DNA of 64,000 nucleotides from CAZPXZ01 sp965219495 (GCA_965219495.1 OZ244777.1:1302001-1366000), one strand, 5' to 3'; counted from the stretch's first letter, positions 33,589 through 42,527 are shown. Numbers and translations: made by a program. Notes: generated by a model not told the origin, from the letters alone.

Positions 33589-35717
33589 CCTCAATAGCCA
33601 ACTAATTCCAATCGTATGAGAGATTAGCGGCTTTTCCCGCCAGGGCGTCATATCCCTGCGCATTGGGTTGAAGGAATGTGCATGTCGTTATGGTAGTTTG
33701 CGTGTGAGTATCACTCAATCATAAATGACGCTTGGATGACAATCTCCGAGACGCCCCTCGCTTGCGCCTCGCGCGGGCGGGTTCTGGAGTGGAAATCATT
33801 CGTTGCTGACGCAGTCTTTTCCCCGGAACGGCGCGCCTCGGTCTTTTCCGCGGCGTTTGCGGTTGACATTTTGCGGTTGACATGGAGGCGCATACATCAT
33901 ATAGTGGATAAAACAGGCTAACAGGCAAGAACAGATGCAAGACCCCGCCGAACGGTTCCTGTCTCCCGAGAACAGCACCCACCGCAAATACGAGACCCTG
34001 CGCGCCCATTTTGTCGACCGGACGCCGCTCGCCGAAGCCGCCCGCAGGTTTGGCTACGCGGTCGGCACCTTGCGCAACCTCCGCGCCGAGTTCTGCAAGC
34101 GTCCGGAGCAGTCGTTTTTCCTGCCGGACCGCCGCGGCAAGCGCAAGCCCGCGCCGGGACCTGACCGCGACCAGCGCATTGTGGCGTTGCGCAAGGAGCA
34201 GGGCCTGTCGGCGGCGGAAATCGCCGAACGCCTCAGCGCCAGGGAGAACCTCCCAGTCAGCGCGACCACGGTGGCGCGGGTGCTGCGGCGGGCGGGCCTG
34301 CCCAAACTATGGCGGCGCGCGGACAAGTGGTGGGCGGGCGCCGCCCATCCGGAGCGGGCGGCGGTGGCCGACCGCCGTCAGCTGGATCTGGGTCCGCGCA
34401 AGCTGCGCACGGACTTCGGCGGCCTGTTCCTGTTCGCCGGCGACCTCGCGCGGCTCGGCTTCGACGGCATCCTGGCGGCGAGCGGCATGCCGGGCAGTTC
34501 GAAGATCCCGGCCGGATGCGCCTTCCGGTCACTGCTGGCGCTGAAGTTGTGGGGCATCGGACGGCCGTCGCACGTCATAAGCGAAACCCTTGACGAAGGA
34601 CTGGCGCTGTTCGCCGGCCTCAACGCCGTGCCCAAGCGGGCGACACTGACGGAATACTCGTGCCGCGTCGACCACCGCGACCGCCCGGCGCTGATGGACC
34701 GCTGGCACCACGCGGTGCGCGGCCTCGGCGTCGAACTCGGCGGCGGCCAGTCTTTCGACCTCGAATTTCATACGATTCCCTACCACGGCGATGACGCGCT
34801 GATCGAGAAGCATTACGTCTCCAAGCGCAGCCGCCGGCAGAAGGGCGTTCTCGCCTTTCTCGCCCGCGACGCCGACGCCCGCCTGTTCGCCTATGCCAAC
34901 GCCCAACTCCGCAAGGCCGATCACACCGACGAGATCCTGCGCTTCGTCGACCACTGGCGCGCCCGCACTGGAACCCTTCCTGCCGAACTGGTGTTCGACA
35001 GCCGCCTGACGACCTATGCCAACCTCGCCAGGCTGGAAGCAATGGGCGTCGCCTTCCTGACACTGCGCCGGCGGACCCCGAAGATGGTGGCCGCGTTGCG
35101 GGCGGCGCCGCCGGAGGCATGGCGCAAGATCACTCTCACCAATGTCGGCCGCATCTACCGGACGCCGCGGATCCTGGAACAGACGGTGCGCCTCAAGGAC
35201 TATCCCGCCGAACTCCGGCAGATCGCCATCATCGATCTCGGCCACGAAAAGCCGACCCTGTTGCTCACCAACCAGATGACCGCCCCCGCCGGCCAGCTCA
35301 TCGACCGCTACGCCCGCCGCATCATCATCGAGAACACCATCGCCGAAGCCATCGACTTCTTTCACATGGACGCGCTCTCGGCCGCGGTGCCCATGAAGGT
35401 CGATCTCGACCTGCAACTCACCCTGATGGCCAGCAGCCTCTATCGCATCCTCGGCAAACGCCTGGGAAACGGCTTTGAGACCCTGAAGGCGCAGTCCATC
35501 TTCCGCAAAATCGTGCGCGCCAGCGCCCGCATCGAGATCACCGAAACCGAGATCGTCGTCAGCCTTGGACGCCGGACCAACAACCCGCTGCTGCTCGCCG
35601 CCGGATACGCCGAAGACCAGCAACCCATCCCGTGGCTCGAAAACCGAACCCTTCGGCTCCGGTTCTTCTGAAACAGGGCGCGCAATGCACATTATTCACG
35701 GTGGTTGGTAATTCAGG
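33589..35717 (+). mobile_element. IS1380/IS1634-like insertion sequence, copy 2 (intact)
   Basis: 2129 bp, homologous end to end with copy 1. The ends are CCTCAATAGCCAACTAATT at the left and CCTGAATTACCAACCACC read inward from the right, an imperfect inverted repeat of about 16 bp. Flanks are CTAG at the left and CTAC at the right, so a 4-bp target duplicate is at best imperfect. The transposase is intact and preceded by a 346-bp leader. It is inserted inside the MITE-like element. Confidence 0.82.
33935..35671 (+). CDS. IS4-superfamily (IS1380/IS1634-like) DDE transposase
   Basis: 578 residues, full-length frame. The N-terminal helix-turn-helix region (about 15-110) has RTPLAEAARRFGYAVGTLRN and AAEIAERLSARENLPVSATT. 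The DDE_Tnp_1-type catalytic core has FDLEFHTIPYHGDDALIEKH (first Asp region), LVFDSRLTTYANLARLEAMG (second Asp), and RRIIIENTIAEAIDFFHMDA with the final Glu. It is the only intact version of this transposase in the window and a possible source of activity for copy 1. Confidence 0.88.
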   Translation: MQDPAERFLSPENSTHRKYETLRAHFVDRTPLAEAARRFGYAVGTLRNLRAEFCKRPEQSFFLPDRRGKRKPAPGPDRDQRIVALRKEQGLSAAEIAERLSARENLPVSATTVARVLRRAGLPKLWRRADKWWAGAAHPERAAVADRRQLDLGPRKLRTDFGGLFLFAGDLARLGFDGILAASGMPGSSKIPAGCAFRSLLALKLWGIGRPSHVISETLDEGLALFAGLNAVPKRATLTEYSCRVDHRDRPALMDRWHHAVRGLGVELGGGQSFDLEFHTIPYHGDDALIEKHYVSKRSRRQKGVLAFLARDADARLFAYANAQLRKADHTDEILRFVDHWRARTGTLPAELVFDSRLTTYANLARLEAMGVAFLTLRRRTPKMVAALRAAPPEAWRKITLTNVGRIYRTPRILEQTVRLKDYPAELRQIAIIDLGHEKPTLLLTNQMTAPAGQLIDRYARRIIIENTIAEAIDFFHMDALSAAVPMKVDLDLQLTLMASSLYRILGKRLGNGFETLKAQSIFRKIVRASARIEITETEIVVSLGRRTNNPLLLAAGYAEDQQPIPWLENRTLRLRFF

Positions 35718-35933
35718 CTACGGACAAGGACAATAGGCATCGTGCGTACGGCATTCTACTGGCGGACAGCCTACTGGAAAGACGCCCTGCCTGGAGAAGA
35801 AGCCTGATCACGCTGTCCCGGATTAATCCAACAGTTCGCGCGCGAAACAATCTGGGAAAATTCGCCCTATTTCTGACGAAATAAAGTGAAAAACAACACC
35901 AAGCCCCCCTTTCTGAATTCCGCGCCTTCCCGC

Positions 35934-36371
35934 TTAGGCAGATTGGGCCTTGGTGAGACTCGCAAACGCCAAGGTTCGATCGGAGGCGACTCGGACGGCG
36001 TGTTCAACGGCGCCCTGCACCAGATCGTTGATCGTTCCCGACTTTGCAATCAAGTCTCCATACGCCTTCGAAATGTACGCAGTCTGAAGTTCCACCACAT
36101 CCGCAACGCTCTTCGCAGCTGCCGCTTCCCTGGCGAACGCAACGCCTTCCTGCACCGAATGACTCGCCAGCGCCAAGGCCTCGGCATTGATCTTCTCCGC
36201 CGCCTTGGCAGCAACGCTTGAAGACTTCGCGAATGCCGAAGTCGTTTCCTTCGCGTAGGCAGCGTAGTCCGCGACCCCCTTGACCACGCGATCTGCGCCT
36301 TCTTGCCATTTGGTCTTTATATCGGAAGCGAACTGCTCCGCTCCCTCCATCTTGGCTTCCTTTTTCTGCAT
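35934..36371 (-). CDS. Phasin, polyhydroxyalkanoate granule protein
   Basis: 145 residues starting MQKKEAKMEGAEQF behind AGGAG; the open frame continues upstream without family resemblance. It is a Phasin_2-type all-helical, Ala-rich protein: VVKGVADYAAYAKETTSAFA, AKAAEKINAEALALASHSVQ, DVVELQTAYISKAYGDLIAK. Phasins coat PHB granules and affect their number and size. No pha synthase or depolymerase genes are in the window. Possible PhaR-type palindromes lie upstream, and a truncated second 3' end lies at 32700. Confidence 0.88.
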   Translation of the reverse strand: MQKKEAKMEGAEQFASDIKTKWQEGADRVVKGVADYAAYAKETTSAFAKSSSVAAKAAEKINAEALALASHSVQEGVAFAREAAAAKSVADVVELQTAYISKAYGDLIAKSGTINDLVQGAVEHAVRVASDRTLAFASLTKAQSA

Positions 36372-36450
36372 TTCTCTGCTCCTAAATGGCCGTACCTGCC
36401 GGGCCCCACCCCGGTCCGCCTGTCTGGCGGCAACTCTCATATGGGGTCAT

Positions 36451-36466
36451 TTGTGCAACGCAACAA
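36451..36466. promoter_or_regulatory. Possible phasin repressor (PhaR-type) site
   Basis: TTGTGCAACGCAACAA is a near-perfect palindrome around TGC-AAC-GCA, 80 bp upstream of the phasin ATG. PhaR repressors of alphaproteobacteria are reported to bind TGC-rich palindromes of the CTGC-N-GCAG type near phasin genes. A second similar site occurs at 36639. Assignment is inference. Confidence 0.35.
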
Positions 36467-36638
36467 GAGGCATGCGCGTTTGATCCGCCTGGCAGTTCAA
36501 GACTCACAACTTCCCGAGCGTAGCCGGAGTCGAAAAAATTCATAAAACCCCATTATTTAGCAATTACTTCGTTCCTGGTTTCAATTCTGGTCATTGCGAA
36601 CAAACGATTTGTTGCAATGCGATAAATTGGCCTAAGAG

Positions 36639-36654
36639 TTGCTGCGTTGCAACA
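36639..36654. promoter_or_regulatory. Second possible PhaR-type site
   Basis: TTGCTGCGTTGCAACA contains TGC-GTT-GCA, matching the spacing of the site at 36451. A third partial match, GTTGCAATGC, lies at 36611-36620. It is further from the phasin start, so it could instead act on a different promoter or be fortuitous. Confidence 0.28.
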
Positions 36655-36782
36655 CATTTTTCCGATATCGCGCTCGTGAAAGCCAATTCCGCCCAGACTC
36701 AGTGAGAAACGATTACTGTTACAATTAAGACAAGTCTTGCGCGACAAACCATTTCGCCGTTGTCCGACGCCTATTCGCGACG

Positions 36783-37415
36783 ATGGAACGGACTCGTCCA
36801 CGGAGCAACGGGAAAGTGGAAGCCTTCCGGGGGCTGGTTGAAAGGCGGCTGCTTCCGATGATCGGCGGCTGTCGGGAGCTGACGCTGTCGGAACTGAACC
36901 GCATCACTTCGGTGTGGGCCGAGGGCGACTACAACCGGCGCCGCCACCGCAGCATCGGTTCGACGCCGCTGGAGCGGTTGCTCGCGGGGCCCGATGCCGG
37001 TCGCCCGTGTCCCGGCCCGGAGGCCCTGCGGGCGTCGTTCCGCCTGCAGGAGTTCCGCACCCAGCGGCGGACGGATGGCACGGTGTCGCTCCGGGGTGTC
37101 CGCTTCGAGGTTCCCTCCCGCTTCCGGCACCTGCGCAAGCTGCGGGTGCGCTTCGCCCGCTGGGACCTGTCGACGGCCACCGCCGTCGACCCGCGCGGCG
37201 CGGAGATGCGCCGGCTGCTTCCGGTCGACCTGGCGGCCAACGCCGACGGGCGGCGGCGGATCGATCCCGCAGCGGACGCCCCGGAAGAACTCGCGGACCG
37301 CGGCGGCGCCGCGCCGCTGCTGAAACGGATGCTCGAGGAGTTCGCGGCCACCGGCCTGCCGCCGCCCTACGTTCCGTACGACGAGATCGAAGAGGAGGAC
37401 GGCGATGGATCATAG
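36783..37415 (+). pseudogene. Integrase-type (rve/TniA-like) transposase, 3' part
   Basis: 210 residues remain. The start falls inside the catalytic domain: RPRSNGKVEAFRGLVERRLL corresponds to the conserved GKVE-F segment with the last catalytic Glu, followed by NRRRHRSIGSTPLERLL and a Mu-transposase-type C-terminal beta domain (LRGVRFEVPSRFRHLRKLRV). The first two-thirds, with both catalytic Asp residues and the DNA-binding domain, are gone. It overlaps the downstream ATPase start by 11 bp, the arrangement of transposase/ATPase pairs in Tn7/Tn5053-like and related elements. Confidence 0.75.
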
Positions 37416-38232
37416 GCTTCACGCCCGCTTCGGGCTCAAATGGAATCCGTTCCTGCCGGATGTGCCGACCTCGGCCCTGCGCGAGACGCCGCAGATCGCC
37501 AGCTTCCGCTGGCAGGTCGAGAACCACCTGCTGGCGCATGGCGGCTTCGCGATGGTGAGCGGCGAACCCGGCGCCGGAAAGAGCGCCGCGCTGCGCATCG
37601 TCGGCGAGGCGCTGTCCCCCCGGCGCGCCGACCTCAAGACCGCCTCCCTGAGCCACGCCAGCGCCAGCCTCTCGAACTTCTACCGGGAGATGGCGGAACT
37701 GTTCGGCGTCGGCATGCTGGCCGGCAACCTGTGGTCCGGCTTCAAGGGCCTCCGCGAGAGTTGGGCGGCGCATCTCGACGGCACCCGTTTGCGCCCCGTG
37801 CTGCTGGTCGACGAGGCCCAGGCGGCAGCCCCGGAAGTGCTGGGCGAGTTGCGGCTGCTGTCCTCCACCGAGTTCGATTCGCGCAACATCCTCGCCGTCA
37901 TCCTGGCCGGCGACACCCAACTCCTGGCGCGCATGCGCCGGCCCGACCTGCTGCCGCTGCTGTCCCGCGTCCGCCTGCGGCTCAACCTCGGCTTCGCCGA
38001 GCCGGCCGACCTCGAGGCCAGCCTCGACCACATGCTGGAGCAGGCCGGAAACCCCGGCCTGATGGACGCCGAACTGAAGCGCACCCTGTGCGCCCACTGC
38101 GGCGGCAACCTGCGTTCCCTCACCATCATGGGCGACGCCTTGCTCAGGTCCGCCGCCGAACACGAAGAGGACCGGATCGACATGGCGCTCTACTTCAAGG
38201 CCTATCCCGACACCGCCCGGGCGCGGCGATGA
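37405..38232 (+). CDS. ExeA/TniB-like transposition AAA ATPase
   Basis: 275 residues. Walker A is VSGEPGAGKSAALRIVGEAL and Walker B is RPVLLVDEAQAAAPEVLGEL, followed by a sensor-type segment AVILAGDTQLLARMRRPDLL and arginine-rich SRVRLRLNLGFAEPADLE. This is the AAA_22/ExeA architecture used by TniB/TnsC-type target-selection ATPases. It overlaps the truncated transposase upstream and the next gene downstream (ATGA), so the three were one operon. The frame itself is intact. Confidence 0.82.
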   Translation: MDHRLHARFGLKWNPFLPDVPTSALRETPQIASFRWQVENHLLAHGGFAMVSGEPGAGKSAALRIVGEALSPRRADLKTASLSHASASLSNFYREMAELFGVGMLAGNLWSGFKGLRESWAAHLDGTRLRPVLLVDEAQAAAPEVLGELRLLSSTEFDSRNILAVILAGDTQLLARMRRPDLLPLLSRVRLRLNLGFAEPADLEASLDHMLEQAGNPGLMDAELKRTLCAHCGGNLRSLTIMGDALLRSAAEHEEDRIDMALYFKAYPDTARARR

Positions 38233-39121
38233 GTCCGCCCGGCAATGGCGCCAGGCGGCGCGGCTTCCCCACCTTCCGCCCGGCCGACCTGGAGGCCAGG
38301 CCGGAGCCGGAGAAGTGGCTGGTCGAGCAGCTCTGGGGCGACCAGGCGGTGGGCATCATCGGCGGCGAGCCGAAGTGCTGCAAGTCCTTCCTGGCGCTCG
38401 ACATCGCCGTCGCCGTCGCCACCGGCGCCCGCTGCCTGCGGCGGTTCGCCGTCGCCGCCCCCGGAACCGCGCTGCTGTTCGCCGCCGAGGACGCCCGGCA
38501 CATTCTCCGCGAACGACTCGCCGGCATCGCCCGCGCCGCCGGCCGCGCCCTCGACAGCCTCGACATCGAGATCATCGACACCCCCCGGCTGCGCCTCGAT
38601 GTCGCCGCCGACCGGGTCCGGCTGGCCGAAACCGTCGAACGCGTCCGGCCCCGGCTGCTCGCCCTCGACCCGCTGGTCCGGCTGCACGCGGTCGACGAGA
38701 ACCAGGCCGGCGAGATCGCCCCCCTGCTCGGATCGCTGCGCGAACTCCAGGTCCGCTTCGGATGCGCCGTGCTGCTGGTCCACCACGCCCGCAAGGACGG
38801 CCATCGGCGCGGAGGACAGGCGCTGCGCGGCTCCACCGAGATTCACGCCTGGGCCGACTCCCTGCTCTACTCCAGCGCCGCGGAAGCCGCCGCATCCTGC
38901 TCAACGCCGAGCACCGGGGGCTGCCCAGCGGCCCCGAACTGGCGCTCGAACTCAGGGCCCGTCCCCCGGAACTCGCGCTCCATGTCGACGACGCAGACGC
39001 CGAACAACCCCCCGCCGACACCCCCCGCCAGCGCATCGAGGCCGTGGTCCAGGCGCTCAAGGAACTGGTCGACGAGGGCCGCGTCGAAAGCACCCCGAAT
39101 GGCTGCCGGATCGCATCCTGA
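38229..39121 (+). pseudogene. RecA-like AAA_25 ATPase, frameshifted
   Basis: It begins MSPPGNGARRRGFPTFRPAD. The ATP-binding loop reads IIGGEPKCCKSFLALDIAVA, the PKCCKS variant typical of mobile-element AAA_25 (RepA-helicase-like) proteins, followed by ALLFAAEDARHILRERL, PRLLALDPLVRLHAVDENQ and VLLVHHARKDG. Near 38875 a base is missing: the duplicated fragment at 40159 reads CTCTACCTCAAGCGCCGCGG where this copy has CTCTACTCCAGCGCCGCGG. The C-terminal end (ILLNAEHRGLPSGPELALEL ... VESTPNGCRIAS) continues in another frame to 39121. Confidence 0.78.
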
Positions 39122-40023
39122 GCGGTTCCGTTTCCCCCGGTCCGCCGGGACCGCAGGGAAACGGAAACCGGAAACACCGCCCACAGCAGCCGCCCGGGCA
39201 AGGACCGTCCCGCTCGAAACGGTCGCAAAATCCCTCGGCTTCCGGCCCCACCCGCGCGACCGCGCGAAATGGACCCGCAAAGGCTCCATCGTCAGCATCA
39301 ACGGATCCAAATTCTTCGATCACATCGCAGGACAGGGCGGCGGCGGCGCCCTCGACTTCGTCATGCATGCGACCGCACGAAGCTTCCCCGAAGCGCTCGA
39401 ATGGCTCGCCGGAATGCCGGCCGAAACCGCCGCACCCGACAATCCCCCGCAACCCCGCATCCGGCGACCCCGCGCAATGGCCCCGCCTCCGCGACGCCCT
39501 CGCCGCTGAACGCGGCATCGATCTCGCGCTCCTCCAGCAGTGCCACAGGCGCAAGCGGCTGCACGCCGACCAGTACGGCCGCGCCGTGTTCGTCTGCGCC
39601 GACGCCGAAGGACGCCCGAACGGCGCCGAAATCGCCGAACCCCGGCCCGGAGGACGCAAGACAATGGCGCCAGGTTCCCGCAAAAGCCTCGGCGCATTCT
39701 GGATCGCTGCCGGACCGATCCCCCCCGAAACCGTCCTGATCGCCGAAAGCGCCGTTGACGCCCTCGCTGCAAGGCAGCTCGCCAAACAGCCCGTCACCGT
39801 CGCATCCACCGCCGGACTCGCACGCCGCATCCCCACCTGGATGAACCAATGGACCCCCAGCCAAATCCTCTGTGGCTACGACGCCGACATCCCCGGAGAC
39901 CGCGCAGCCCGCCATCTCGCCGAATGCGACCCCAGAATCCGCCGCCTCAGGCCCAAAGGCGCCGCAGACTGGTGCGAACTGCTGCTCAAATCCGAAACCC
40001 CCGGCGCCTTCCTTTCCAAGTAG
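39099..40023 (+). pseudogene. DUF3991/TOPRIM primase-like gene, frameshifted
   Basis: Starts at ATG 39099 inside the end of the preceding gene. The first frame gives VPLETVAKSLGFRPHPRDRA and GSKFFDHIAGQGGGGALDFV, a CHC2-like/DUF3991 primase N-domain. Around 39450-39475 the frame shifts, and the next frame continues with LRDALAAERGIDLALLQQCH, then a TOPRIM domain (TVLIAESAVDALAARQL, ILCGYDADIPGDRAARHL with the DxD). The whole would be a 300-residue transposon or plasmid primase. One frameshift makes it a pseudogene unless it is recoded. Confidence 0.72.
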
Positions 40024-40158
40024 AAAAATCAAACTATCCAACGGACAACGTCCGCAACCCAAGACCGCCGGCGTCCAAACCGCGCAAAATCGGCCCCAAC
40101 AGCCCTCATTCCATCAGACAGCGTGAAAATACATCCAGCAATCAAACTGAGCGCTCAC

Positions 40159-40218
40159 ACGCGGCTCCACCGAGATTCACGCTTGGGCCGACTCCCTGCT
40201 CTACCTCAAGCGCCGCGG
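40159..40218 (+). repeat. Fragment duplicated from the AAA_25 ATPase gene
   Basis: About 60 bp nearly identical to 38826-38884 (starting CGGCTCCACCGAGATTCACG) but preserving the base lost in that gene, so it encodes DSLLYLKRRG in one frame. It is a relic of a second, unmutated copy of the element. The rest of 40024-40330 shows no gene. Confidence 0.75.
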
Positions 40219-40329
40219 AATTGGATTGAATCGGAATGGATTTCCCGGATTATTCCGTGCCCACTCCAATCCGTGTCCGAAATAGTCCGGTACAAACCGA
40301 CCTGCTACTGGCGAAAGAATCTGAGAAAC

Positions 40330-41190
40330 AACACCCCGGCTCTTCTCGCCGAGCGAACCGTCACACTCCCCAACGGCCTCACCGTCCGCGAGATCCGGCG
40401 GCTGACCGCGAGCGGCCATCAGGCGCCGGTGATCACCACCCATCCCGGCATGTCGACGGCGGACATCGCCGGCGCCATGTTCTCGCGCTGGTCCCAGGAG
40501 AACTGGTTCAAGTACATGCGAACCGAATTCGATCTCGACGCAATGCCCGAACACGCGCTCGCCGCCGTCGACGACGACACCCAGGTAGTCAATCCCGTCC
40601 GCCGCGTCCTCGACAAGGCCCTGGCCCGCCTGCGCGGAAAGGCGACGGTGTTGCGCAACCGACTGTTCAAGGCTGGCAAGCAGCCGACAACGGACGCCCT
40701 GCTTGCGCAACTCGCCGAGGTCGAATGCGAGATCGGCGAACTGGCCGGAAAACGCCGCTCAATCCCCAAACATGTCGCCGCCGGAAGTCTGGATGAAACG
40801 CAACGCCTCGATGCGCTGCCCGAACCCATGCGCCTGTTCTGCGACACCTTGCGCATGATCGCCTATCGAGCCGAAACCGCCATGATGCCCTGCATCGCCA
40901 AGGCCCAGGGAAAGAAAAGCAACCCACGCGCCGCCCTCCGCGCCCTGTTCTCCACCGAGGCGACCATCCTGCCAGACTACCCGCGAAAAACTCTCACCAT
41001 TCGCATCCTGCATCTCGCCAACAAGGCGCACTCCCGTCATCTTCGGCCGCTCCTCGAAACCCTCAACGCAACCAAAACTGTATTCCCCGGGACCGACCTC
41101 ACAATGCTGTACGAACTTGCGTCCGACATCGACAGCGACAATCCTTTCGAACTCGGCGAACTCGTCGACCCCGCCCTACCTGCGAAATAG
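40330..41190 (+). pseudogene. Transposase C-terminal fragment
   Basis: About 286 codons. TLPNGLTVREIRRLTASGHQ, VITTHPGMSTADIAGAMFSR and WSQENWFKYMRTEFDLDAMP resemble the C-terminal part of large DDE-type transposases found widely in bacteria, in which WxQEN...KYM contains the last catalytic Glu. Around DDDTQVVNPVRRVLDKAL and the helical tail (LFKAGKQPTTDALLAQLAEV) the match continues. The catalytic first half is missing. It is co-oriented with the decayed transposon upstream but belongs to a different transposase family. Confidence 0.6.
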
Positions 41191-41357
41191 CTCATCTCAA
41201 ATGGTATGGGGTCAGGAAGTCAGAAGTTATTCATGCACGAGCCATGCCGATACCCTGCAATTCTCAACAGGGGAGTCGGTCCTCTCGGAAAGGTAGACAG
41301 TTGAGCTTCAACGATCCCAAAGGCTATTGCGGCGCATCGGGACAACGGGCGGAAGCC

Positions 41358-41522
41358 ATGACCGAACGACCAGCGGTGCGGGCAAAGCCGGACAGTTATC
41401 AGCCGAGCAAGGCCGAAACGGAGGAGACAATCATCCCGCGCAAGCCGGATGAATAAGTGCCCACGCCGCAGGAACTTGCCCGCGCCGTGCTCCAGCCGGT
41501 CTCGGCCAGAAGAACGGCCTGA
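41358..41522 (+). pseudogene. YQPSKA-family small protein with in-frame stop
   Basis: ATG 41358 with GGAAG upstream gives MTERPAVRAKPDSYQPSKAE, then ETEETIIPRKPDE and TAA at 41454. The same frame continues VPTPQELARAVLQPVSARRT to TGA at 41520. The second block (LARAVLQPV) matches the DDLARMLTAPV block of the IS1595 passenger protein, so the TAA probably splits one gene. Function unknown. Confidence 0.5.
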
Positions 41523-41593
41523 ATAGACTGAGAGATGTAGCACGGACAAAGGCTGGATCAAGAACAGGAAAGCAGCACAGGAGCCGCCAACGC

Positions 41594-42520
41594 CTAATCC
41601 GTCGCCGCGCGCCGGCTCCACTCAACCCAAGAGCCGTCGTAGTTGTGCAGCTTTTCGACGGGGTAGCCCATCAGGTAGAGCGCGAAGAATGGCGTGGCGG
41701 ATCGCACGCCCGAGTGGCAATAGAATATGTGGTCGTCCCCCGGGTCGAGCCCCGCCTGACGGAGCAACGCGCCGATCTGGGCGGCGGTCTGGAACTCGGA
41801 GGGGCGGCCCTCTTCAGCCCTGCGGAATGTCCGCCAGCCGAGGAAGCGAGCCCAGCCGATGCGCCCGGCGGGTAGGCCGCCGACCCGCTCCGACCCGTCC
41901 CATTCCCGCGTGTCGCGTGCGTCCCAGACATGAGTTTCCGCATCCGAGCGGGCCTGGGAGACCTCAGCCATGCCGGCCGTCCAGCCGGCGAGCGCGGGAG
42001 CGGCGGTAAAGCGTCCGGCGTTCGGGGCCGACCGGCCGGGACCGCGCGCGACGCCGTAGCCTGCCTCTTTCCAGGCTGCCCAGCCGCCGTCCAGCACCCG
42101 GACATCGGTCTTTCCGTAAAGGTGGAACAGCCACCAGAGACGCGCGGCGTCATAGGCGTCGTCATAGACGACGACAACGGAATCGCTGTCGATGCCGAGC
42201 CCGCGCGCGAATTCCTGGAAGCGCGCGCGGTCTACCGCCATGCCGCCGCGGTCGGTGTAGGCGCGGCGCGGCGCATGGTACGCGCCCGGCACGTGCCCCA
42301 GCAGCCAGGAAATCTGCCGGACCGCCGCCAACACGACCGGTTTCTGGCCGTTTCCGTTCAGTAGCGACTTCAACTCGGCAGGGGCAATCAGGGCATGACC
42401 GCGCGTGAAGCCCTTGTATTGCTCCGCCTGCACGGAGACGGGCGCGAGCAGAAGGGCGAGCGACAGGAGGATGGTGCAGCAAGCGATCTTTTCCAACAAC
42501 GTCGCGCGCACTTCCGTCAT
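41594..42520 (-). CDS. Exported two-domain rhodanese-type sulfurtransferase
   Basis: 308 residues from MTEVRATLLEKIACCTILLS; a Sec signal peptide ends at about VSVQA, so it is periplasmic. Two rhodanese domains: the first (inactive, no Cys) has LGHVPGAYHAPRRAY and VVVVYDDAYDAARLWWLFHL; the second has the active loop FYCHSGVRSATPFFALYLMG with catalytic Cys. The loop CHSGVRS resembles thiosulfate more than mercaptopyruvate sulfurtransferase, but the assignment is open. It is isolated among mobile elements; a longer upstream frame exists but lacks family support. Confidence 0.85.
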   Translation of the reverse strand: MTEVRATLLEKIACCTILLSLALLLAPVSVQAEQYKGFTRGHALIAPAELKSLLNGNGQKPVVLAAVRQISWLLGHVPGAYHAPRRAYTDRGGMAVDRARFQEFARGLGIDSDSVVVVYDDAYDAARLWWLFHLYGKTDVRVLDGGWAAWKEAGYGVARGPGRSAPNAGRFTAAPALAGWTAGMAEVSQARSDAETHVWDARDTREWDGSERVGGLPAGRIGWARFLGWRTFRRAEEGRPSEFQTAAQIGALLRQAGLDPGDDHIFYCHSGVRSATPFFALYLMGYPVEKLHNYDGSWVEWSRRAATD

Positions 42521-42527
42521 GGACAAG

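Larger units (their letters stand above)
33452..35898. mobile_element. MITE-like element, interrupted by IS1380-like copy 2
   Basis: Perfect 22-bp inverted ends lie at 33452-33473 and 35877-35898; each starts TGTTGTTTTTCACTTT inward. They are flanked by the exact 5-bp duplicate CCAAG at 33447-33451 and 35899-35903. Once the nested IS (33589-35717) is removed, only about 318 bp remain (137 bp left, 181 bp right) with no coding capacity, so it is a miniature, non-autonomous transposable element. The uninterrupted paralogous site is preserved near 32665. I cannot assign a transposase family to these ends. Confidence 0.8.
36372..36780. other. Phasin upstream region, gene-free
   Basis: About 410 bp, A+T-rich, with no supported gene. 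It contains two TGCNNNGCA-type palindromes (36451-36466 and 36639-36654). The left edge of the decayed transposon at 36783 onward must lie near 36750-36780 but shows no recognisable inverted end. Confidence 0.5.
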
